From assembly GCA_964631255.1 (NCBI GenBank), contig CAZVWS010000073.1:1-7495 (forward strand): 7,495 nucleotides of DNA, given 5' to 3'. Source of the stretch: JBGZFC01 sp964631255. GTDB lineage: Bacteria > Bacteroidota > Bacteroidia > Bacteroidales > Dysgonomonadaceae. The number at the start of each line of letters is the position of its first letter. Position 1 is the stretch's first letter. Shown here piece by piece: positions 1 to 4,538 of the stretch. The translations under genes were made by a program, and so were the position numbers. The notes beneath the pieces were generated by a model that saw only the letters and a program-made list of their open reading frames with translations, had not been told where the DNA came from and made no database searches.

Positions 1-5
1 ACATT

Positions 6-35
6 TTGACCTGTTTTTTACAAAAAAACTGTCAA
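6..35. other. Imperfect hairpin (possible end of an upstream transcript)
   Basis: Arms TTGAC (6-10) and GTCAA (31-35) pair. After a small internal loop (C11, T12 against T30), G13 and T14-T19 pair with A23-A28 and C29, leaving a three-base loop. The run of T in the left arm and A in the right arm makes it look terminator-like in either direction. However, no clear T-tract follows the outer arm on the + strand, and the flanking gene is outside the window. It may be a weak terminator or only an AT-rich coincidence. Confidence 0.3.
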
Positions 36-55
36 CCTATTTCAGGACAAGACAA

Positions 56-118
56 CCAATTACCAATCACCAATCACTATTCACTAGCCATCACTCACCA
101 ACCACCAATCACTAATCA
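56..118. repeat. Degenerate heptamer tandem array, 9 units, consensus CCAATCA
   Basis: Nine consecutive 7-base units run in perfect register: CCAATTA, CCAATCA, CCAATCA, CTATTCA, CTAGCCA, TCACTCA, CCAACCA, CCAATCA, CTAATCA. Positions 3 and 7 are A in all nine units, position 6 is C in eight, and position 1 is C in eight. On the other strand the unit reads TGATTGG. The array lies in non-coding DNA between the left edge of the window and the regulator at 332. Its drift around a fixed period resembles the short tandemly repeated heptamers described in cyanobacterial intergenic DNA. No function can be assigned. It is not a CRISPR array because it has no spacers. Confidence 0.8.
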
Positions 119-127
119 TTTCCGAAT

Positions 128-135
128 CAAAGATA
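128..135 (-). promoter_or_regulatory. Possible minus-strand -7 element (TATCTTTG)
   Basis: The minus strand reads TATCTTTG, an exact match to the Bacteroidetes -7 consensus TAnnTTTG. No TTTG -33 element lies at the usual 19-21 bases; the nearest run is TTTT at about 18. If active, it would transcribe leftward through the heptamer array and the hairpin at 6-35 toward a gene outside the window. A six-base fixed motif in AT-rich DNA is expected by chance several times in this window, so this is only a candidate. Confidence 0.2.
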
Positions 136-294
136 CAACTATTTTATAGAATGAAAACCGCTTTTTTGCGCAGAGATTCATTTTTTATTGTTTCGAGACA
201 ACCATTTGTCCTTATCCAACGTCAGATTGCCTGAACGAATATTTGAAAAGATATTAAAAAAACAATTATGCAACACCTAATGAAAAAAATATGC

Positions 295-302
295 TACTTT
301 TG
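295..302 (+). promoter_or_regulatory. Promoter -7 element TACTTTTG for the Crp/Fnr gene
   Basis: TACTTTTG matches the Bacteroidetes -7 consensus TAnnTTTG exactly and lies 29 bases before the ATG at 332. The predicted transcription start is near 306-310, giving a leader of about 25 bases. No good TTTG -33 element is visible 19-21 bases upstream, where the sequence is around GCAACAC, so the promoter may be weak or need an activator. Confidence 0.5.
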
Positions 303-313
303 TGCATTAGAAC

Positions 314-329
314 ATTGTTCTTAAACAAT
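314..329. promoter_or_regulatory. Perfect palindrome ATTGTT-N4-AACAAT, candidate Crp/Fnr-type operator
   Basis: Six-base arms ATTGTT and AACAAT flank the spacer CTTA and end two bases before the ATG at 332. The core TTGTT-N4-AACAA has the geometry of an FNR-family site (TTGAT-N4-ATCAA), differing by one base in each half. It lies just downstream of the predicted transcription start, where a bound regulator would block initiation or clearance, so autorepression by the encoded protein is the simplest reading. As RNA the arms could form a weak AU-rich hairpin next to the start codon instead. Confidence 0.4.
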
Positions 330-331
330 TT

Positions 332-1033
332 ATGGTTAAGAAAGCTAAAGAAATAACGGAATTGCCAATCTTGTTGGCCGATATTTGGAACGTATTGGAT
401 GAGGAGGCGCAAGGGGTTGTTACAAAAAACGCGCGTATCGTTCATTTCAAGAAAAACGAGATGATTTATACCGAAGGAGACGATGCTACCGACCTTTTGG
501 TGCTTTGCAAAGGCAAAGTAAAAATTTATAAAAACGGTATCGGCGGACGCACCCAGATTATCCGAATGATACGCCCCATCCAGTATTTCGGTTATCGGGC
601 ATATTTTGCGAACGAACCTTTTGTAACGGCTGCCTCTGCCTTTGAATCATCTACCGTTTGCAAAATTCCAATGAGCGTGGTGCACAACCTGATTTCGACC
701 AACAGCCGATTTGCCTTCTTTTTCATACAATTGCTTTCGGTAGATTTAGGAATTGCAGACCAAAGAGTGGTCAACTTAACCCAAAAACATATCAGGGGAA
801 GATTGGCAGAGTCTCTTATCTTTTTGAGAGAGAGCTACGGACTGGAAGAAGACGGGGCAACCATCAATATATATTTGGCACGCGAAGACTTGGCAAACCT
901 GTCAAATATGACCACTTCTAATGCTATCAGGACATTGACAACCTTTGTAAATGAACGAATTATAACGACCGATGGGCGAAGAATAAAAATAATTGACGAA
1001 GACAAACTGCGAAAAATAAGCAAAATCGGATAA
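332..1033 (+). CDS. Crp/Fnr-family transcriptional regulator
   Basis: A 233-residue protein with the length and layout of the Crp/Fnr family, acting in the cytoplasm as a probable dimeric DNA-binding regulator. Residues about 30-125 form the effector-binding beta-roll (IYTEGDDATDLLVLCKGKVKI at about 45-65). The dimerisation helix is at about 125-155, and a winged helix-turn-helix at about 155-222 has the recognition helix near TTSNAIRTL (194-202). Only two cysteines occur (59 and 110) and none near the N-terminus, so an FNR-type iron-sulfur cluster is not supported. The phosphate-binding cassette lacks the Arg-Ser pair of E. coli CRP (it reads EPFVTAAS at 95-102), so cAMP is an unlikely ligand. 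The ligand and regulon cannot be read from sequence. The ATG start follows a -7 element and a palindrome that may be its own operator. Confidence 0.9.
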   Translation: MVKKAKEITELPILLADIWNVLDEEAQGVVTKNARIVHFKKNEMIYTEGDDATDLLVLCKGKVKIYKNGIGGRTQIIRMIRPIQYFGYRAYFANEPFVTAASAFESSTVCKIPMSVVHNLISTNSRFAFFFIQLLSVDLGIADQRVVNLTQKHIRGRLAESLIFLRESYGLEEDGATINIYLAREDLANLSNMTTSNAIRTLTTFVNERIITTDGRRIKIIDEDKLRKISKIG

Positions 1034-1049
1034 CTTTTTTTACCTCGAA

Positions 1050-1080
1050 TTTGTTCTAATGAATAAAAAATTAACGTTTG
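1050..1080 (+). promoter_or_regulatory. Candidate promoter for the GH3 gene (TTTG-N19-AACGTTTG)
   Basis: TTTG at 1050-1053 is followed after 19 bases by AACGTTTG at 1073-1080. That matches the Bacteroidetes -33 element and the -7 element TAnnTTTG with one mismatch (A for T at the first position). The predicted transcription start is near 1085, about 30 bases before the ATG at 1117. The -7 element contains the alternative TTG start codon at 1078, so a transcript from this promoter could not use that TTG. This decides in favour of the ATG. Confidence 0.45.
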
Positions 1081-1116
1081 TCATTCCAAAAGGCTCAAAC
1101 CAATTATTACGAAACA

Positions 1117-2625
1117 ATGAGAAAAATTTTAAGTGCTGTTATAAAATCATACTACAAACCAATTGATAAGTTTTTAGAAAACCCCATTGGTACACAAGAA
1201 TCAACTTTAAGGTATCTCATTGAACATGGACGAAATACACTTTTTGGAACCGAGCACCGCTTTGACCAAATACAAAATGTTGCCCAATTTCAGAAAAATG
1301 TGCCTGTTTCTTCTTACGAAGAGTTGCGTCCCTATCTCGATAAAATAATTGTAGATAAAAAATCCAACGTGTTGTGGGATACGCCCGTGCGCTGGTTTGC
1401 TATGTCGAGCGGCACTACCGAAGACAAGAGCAAATATATCCCCATTACCCAACAGTCGTTGCACAATTGCCACTATAGGTGTGGTTATCACATGCTTGGG
1501 CTGTACGGACACCACTATCCCGACTCGGCATACTTGCTCGGCAAAACACTCGTTTTGGGAGGAAGTCAGCAGGTAAACGCCATTGGCGAAGGGATTTACA
1601 CGGGCGACGTTTCTGCCATTTTGATGAAAAACTTGCCCTTCATTGCAAAACTCGCCCGCACACCCGAAAAAATCGCGCTACTGACAGATTGGGAAGTGAA
1701 ATTGCAAAAACTTGCCGATTATGCTGTTTCCAAAGATATTCGTGCATTTGTGGGTGTACCGTCGTGGTTGCTGGTTTTGCTGAAAAAAATAGTGAACGAC
1801 ACGCAAAAAACCATCCCCCAATTGTGGCCTAATCTGGAAGTTTTCTTCCACGGCGGTGTTAGTTTTACCCCGTTTCGTGAACAGTATGAGAAGATTATCC
1901 CATCAAGCAATATGCGCTACTGGGAAACATACAATGCTTCGGAAGGATTTTTTGGTGTGCAATTTTCGCCCCAATCCAAAGATTTACTGCTGCTGTTGGA
2001 TAACGAAATTTTTTACGAATTCATCCCAACATCGCAATTCAATAGCAATAACCCCATCGCCATTCCGCTTAGCGAAGTAGAGGCGGGCAAGCAATATGCC
2101 ATGCTGATATCTACCAGTGGCGGACTGTGGCGTTACAAAATTGGCGATACCATCGAGTTTACATCCACCAATCCGTATCTGTTCAAAATTACCGGACGTA
2201 CCAAGCAGTATATCAACGCCTTTGGCGAAGAGATAATTGTGGACAATGCTGATAAAGCAATAGACGAAGCGTGCCGACAAACCGGGGCGAAAATAACCGA
2301 ATATACCGCTGCACCTATCTATTTTGGCGACAAAAGCAACGGGGCACACGAGTGGCTGATCGAGTTTGCAACGCAACCATCGGATATGAATCTTTTTGTG
2401 GATGTGCTGGACAACACGCTGAAAAAAATAAACTCGGACTACGAGGCAAAAAGATCGTACAACCTGTCGCTTGGCAAGCCCGTGGTAAGAGTAATTGAAG
2501 AGGGCGGATTTTATAAGTGGATGAAATCGAGAGAAAAAGCCGGCGGACAAAACAAAGTACCCAAACTCGCTAACGACAGGAAATATGTGGATAGCATCCG
2601 CGAATTTTTTGGCATAAAATCCTAA
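1117..2625 (+). CDS. GH3-family acyl-adenylate-forming enzyme (probable acyl-amide synthetase)
   Basis: A 502-residue cytosolic protein of the GH3 family (named for plant auxin-responsive GH3), in the ANL adenylate-forming superfamily. Such enzymes activate a carboxylic acid with ATP and typically transfer it to an amino acid. Visible motifs are the phosphate-binding loop SSGTTEDKSKYIP (97-109), YNASEGFFG (272-280), GLWRYKIGD (336-344) and TGRTKQYINAFGE (359-371). A C-terminal lid carries lysines near GQNKVPKL (477-484). Length matches the family at about 500 residues, with no truncation. The open frame also allows a TTG start at 1078 (13 residues longer), but a TAA stop sits at 1072-1074, the TTG lies inside a candidate -7 element, and relatives begin close to this ATG. 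It lies 83 bases after the Crp/Fnr regulator, possibly co-transcribed. The substrate of bacterial GH3 proteins is unknown to me. Plant-type auxin or jasmonate conjugation should not be assumed. Confidence 0.85.
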   Translation: MRKILSAVIKSYYKPIDKFLENPIGTQESTLRYLIEHGRNTLFGTEHRFDQIQNVAQFQKNVPVSSYEELRPYLDKIIVDKKSNVLWDTPVRWFAMSSGTTEDKSKYIPITQQSLHNCHYRCGYHMLGLYGHHYPDSAYLLGKTLVLGGSQQVNAIGEGIYTGDVSAILMKNLPFIAKLARTPEKIALLTDWEVKLQKLADYAVSKDIRAFVGVPSWLLVLLKKIVNDTQKTIPQLWPNLEVFFHGGVSFTPFREQYEKIIPSSNMRYWETYNASEGFFGVQFSPQSKDLLLLLDNEIFYEFIPTSQFNSNNPIAIPLSEVEAGKQYAMLISTSGGLWRYKIGDTIEFTSTNPYLFKITGRTKQYINAFGEEIIVDNADKAIDEACRQTGAKITEYTAAPIYFGDKSNGAHEWLIEFATQPSDMNLFVDVLDNTLKKINSDYEAKRSYNLSLGKPVVRVIEEGGFYKWMKSREKAGGQNKVPKLANDRKYVDSIREFFGIKS

Positions 2626-2673
2626 AATTGAATAAAAACAGCAGATGATTACCGAAGAATAAGAAACTTTCCG

Positions 2674-2681
2674 TAAATTTG
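2674..2681 (+). promoter_or_regulatory. Promoter -7 element TAAATTTG for bamD
   Basis: TAAATTTG matches TAnnTTTG exactly and lies 26 bases before the bamD ATG at 2708, in the 82-base gap after the GH3 gene. The predicted start is near 2685-2689, leaving a leader of about 20 bases. No TTTG -33 element is seen at 19-21 bases upstream. It suggests that bamD-rpoZ-DUF4293 can be transcribed independently of the GH3 gene, which has no visible terminator hairpin. Confidence 0.5.
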
Positions 2682-2707
2682 CAGATTAAACCGATTTTCA
2701 GTAAAAG

Positions 2708-3523
2708 ATGAAGATAAAATCATTCTATTTTCTCCTGCTGAGCCTTCTGCTTTTGGGCGCGTGCGGAGAATACAACAAGATTATAAAAAGTACAGACCGC
2801 GACTTGAAATATAGCTACGCGAAAAAATATTTCGACCAAGGCAAATACGACCGTTCTATCACGCTACTGCAAGAATTGGTGCCATTCTTCAAAGGGACAG
2901 ATAAAGCCGAAGAGTCGCTTTACCTTTTGGCGCAAAGCTACTACAACTCCAAAGATTTTATTTCGGCAACAGAAATATTTACCACCTATTACAATACATT
3001 TCCAAGTGGCGAATATGCCGAGCCGTCGCTATTTTACTCTGCCTACGGCATGTATTTGGACTCGCCCGAAGCACTGTTGGACCAAAGTAAAACATACAAA
3101 GCCATCTCCGAATTTTCGCGCTATCTGGATACCTATCCGCAAAGCGAAAGAACCGAACAAGCCAAGCAATATATGTTTGAGTTGCAAGAGAAATTGGCTC
3201 TCAAAGAACTGAAATCGGCACAACTGTATTTGAATTTGGGGAACTACATGGGTAACAACTACGAATCGGCAGTAATAGTGGCACGCGAGGCGTTGAAAAA
3301 CTACCCTTACTCGAAGTATGCCGAAGATTACCAGATGATTATATTGCGAGCCAGGTATGAGTTTGCCGTGAGAAGCAACCTGAAACTGCAACCCGAAAGA
3401 TACCGTGTAGTGGTGGACGAATACTTCAACTACAAAAATACATATCCCAATGGCAAATATACCAATGAAGCGGAAAAATATTACAAGCAAGCATTATCAA
3501 AAATAGAAGTTTTGCCATCGTAA
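2708..3523 (+). CDS. bamD: Outer membrane protein assembly factor BamD (TPR lipoprotein)
   Basis: A 271-residue lipoprotein of the BamD/YfiO family, the essential partner of BamA in inserting beta-barrel proteins into the outer membrane from the periplasmic face. Residues 1-18 are a short lipoprotein signal peptide. The lipobox LGAC places the acylated cysteine at 19, followed by Gly-Glu-Tyr. The rest is helical with tetratricopeptide-like units, seen as repeated A/Y..G.Y..A patterns at about 36-60, 70-99, 126-155, 170-200 and 232-262. The segment YAKKYFDQGKYDRSITLL (37-54) is typical of the first BamD TPR. The length is close to Bacteroidetes relatives. It begins the run with rpoZ and DUF4293, a grouping I recall from Bacteroidales genomes. 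Confusion with another TPR lipoprotein is possible but unlikely given the neighbours. Confidence 0.9.
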   Translation: MKIKSFYFLLLSLLLLGACGEYNKIIKSTDRDLKYSYAKKYFDQGKYDRSITLLQELVPFFKGTDKAEESLYLLAQSYYNSKDFISATEIFTTYYNTFPSGEYAEPSLFYSAYGMYLDSPEALLDQSKTYKAISEFSRYLDTYPQSERTEQAKQYMFELQEKLALKELKSAQLYLNLGNYMGNNYESAVIVAREALKNYPYSKYAEDYQMIILRARYEFAVRSNLKLQPERYRVVVDEYFNYKNTYPNGKYTNEAEKYYKQALSKIEVLPS

Positions 3524-3543
3524 ATACAGATAAAATATTTTTA
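3511..3543 (+). promoter_or_regulatory. Possible internal promoter for rpoZ (TTTG-N21-TATTTTTA)
   Basis: TTTG at 3511-3514, inside the last codons of bamD, is followed after 21 bases by TATTTTTA (3536-3543). This is a one-mismatch match to the -7 consensus, with A in place of the final G. The predicted start near 3548 would give a leader of about 20 bases before the rpoZ ATG at 3571. It could give rpoZ and the DUF4293 gene a supply independent of bamD. The final G is normally well conserved, which weakens the case. Confidence 0.3.
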
Positions 3544-3570
3544 AATTAATACATAATAATATATCAATTA

Positions 3571-3903
3571 ATGGATTACAGAAAAGTAAATGCGAGCACA
3601 AATACCGAAACTCGCGATGTAATGAAACTCTCGGCACCCGTAGGCAATGTTTACGAAATGGTGCGCATTATCAGCAAAAGAGCTAACCAATTATCAACCG
3701 AAATGAAACAAGACCTCGATACCAAATTGCAGGAATTTGCTTCGTACACCGATAATTTGGAAGAAGTTTTTGAAAACCACGAACAGATAGAAATTTCTCG
3801 TTTCTACGAAAAACTTCCCAAACCATCGCTCATCGCCATACAAGAATGGGAAGAAAACGAAATCTTTTATCGCAATCCCTCCAAAGAAAAAGACCAGTTT
3901 TAA
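3571..3903 (+). CDS. rpoZ: RNA polymerase omega subunit, Bacteroidetes type
   Basis: A 110-residue protein matching the Bacteroidetes form of omega, the small RNA polymerase subunit that clamps the beta-prime C-terminus and helps core assembly. The core omega helix is NVYEMVRIISKRANQLS at 26-42, corresponding to the N-R-F-D-L-V...RAR region of E. coli omega. The acidic segment DNLEEVFENHEQIEISRFYEKLPKP (61-85; a 25-residue stretch with key residues EEVFEN and EKLPKP) is characteristic of the phylum's version, which is longer than E. coli omega. The gene starts 47 bases after bamD in an AT-rich gap and ends only 3 bases before the DUF4293 start. Older annotations often call this family a hypothetical protein. 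Confidence 0.88.
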   Translation: MDYRKVNASTNTETRDVMKLSAPVGNVYEMVRIISKRANQLSTEMKQDLDTKLQEFASYTDNLEEVFENHEQIEISRFYEKLPKPSLIAIQEWEENEIFYRNPSKEKDQF

Positions 3904-3906
3904 GAT

Positions 3907-4362
3907 ATGTTGCAACGAATCCAAACCGTTTTCCTGTTGTTAGCAGCCGCTTGCATGCTTACCGCATCGGTAACTAAACTACTTGTTTTTACGCACGTGC
4001 AAGGGACACTCATTTTCGAGGCAATGGGTATGTACGAAGTGGCAGACCAAAAAATATACACTTGGGCACTGTTTGTGGTGGGAAGTCTCAGCTCTATCAT
4101 CGCGCTAATAACCGTTTTCTTGTACAAGAAACGAATGCTGCAAATCAGAATGTCTATTTTTAACATCATTCTCATGGCATGTTTCTATGTTTATCTGGCT
4201 TTTCTTGTTTACTACACCAACCAAACTGTAGCACTCAAATTCCAGACGGTAGGAATTGGTGTAATTATGCCGGCAATTGCTATTATTCTGACAATTTTGG
4301 CGATACGAAAAATTGGGGCTGACGAAACCCTGGTTCGGTCACTCAACAGACTCAGAGGCTAA
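3907..4362 (+). CDS. DUF4293 four-helix inner-membrane protein
   Basis: A 151-residue integral membrane protein of the Bacteroidetes-specific DUF4293 family; its function is unknown. Four hydrophobic segments are visible at about 6-28, 50-73, 84-103 and 113-133, with a soluble loop (about 29-49) between the first two. The N-terminus MLQRIQTVFLLLA and the C-terminal tail ADETLVRSLNRLR (138-150) are the recognisable family ends; the tail is basic and probably cytoplasmic. It begins 3 bases after the rpoZ stop (TAA GAT ATG), which implies co-transcription and probably translational coupling with omega. A terminator follows 28 bases after its stop. No catalytic motif is visible, so no role can be proposed beyond its fixed position beside rpoZ. 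Confidence 0.85.
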   Translation: MLQRIQTVFLLLAAACMLTASVTKLLVFTHVQGTLIFEAMGMYEVADQKIYTWALFVVGSLSSIIALITVFLYKKRMLQIRMSIFNIILMACFYVYLAFLVYYTNQTVALKFQTVGIGVIMPAIAIILTILAIRKIGADETLVRSLNRLRG

Positions 4363-4390
4363 GCATAGCAACTGATAAAATAGTATGAAT

Positions 4391-4424
4391 AAAATAGGTT
4401 TGGATTTTTCCAAGCCTATTTTTG
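4391..4424 (+). terminator. Rho-independent terminator after the DUF4293 gene
   Basis: A 14-base-pair stem pairs 4391-4404 with 4409-4422 around a TTTT loop, broken only by one G-T wobble (T4399 with G4414), and the right arm runs into TATTTTTG. It lies 28 bases after the stop codon at 4362 and closes the bamD-rpoZ-DUF4293 unit. The final TTTG of its tail doubles as the -33 element of the next promoter. Confidence 0.85.
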
Positions 4425-4452
4425 TTTATACTAAATAAATGTTATACATTTG
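4421..4452 (+). promoter_or_regulatory. Promoter TTTG-N20-TACATTTG for the T9SS cargo gene
   Basis: TTTG (4421-4424) and TACATTTG (4445-4452) match both Bacteroidetes promoter elements exactly with a 20-base spacer, the best promoter in the window. The predicted start is near 4457-4460, giving a leader of about 80 bases before the ATG at 4539. The leader is A-rich near the start codon and has no Shine-Dalgarno sequence. The -33 element overlaps the tail of the upstream terminator. Confidence 0.7.
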
Positions 4453-4538
4453 TCAATCAATATTTGTTAAAATAATCAAAGTCAATTATAATGTAGCGAT
4501 AATGGCATGACAATAAACAATATAAAACAACAATAATC

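Noticed and set aside
56..118. CRISPR array
   Set aside because: Units are 7 bases, directly adjacent and without unique spacers; there are no cas genes nearby.
332..1033. Oxygen-sensing FNR with an iron-sulfur cluster
   Set aside because: Only two cysteines (59 and 110), none in an N-terminal cluster, so the four-cysteine ligand set is missing.
1984..2550. 188-codon open frame on the minus strand inside the GH3 gene
   Set aside because: It lies wholly antisense to a gene with intact adenylation motifs, shows no recognisable domain, and has the composition expected of a shadow frame.
3029..3490. 153-codon minus-strand open frame inside bamD
   Set aside because: Antisense shadow of a clear TPR lipoprotein; its hydrophobic residues follow from the sense-strand codons for Tyr, Lys, Asn and Glu.
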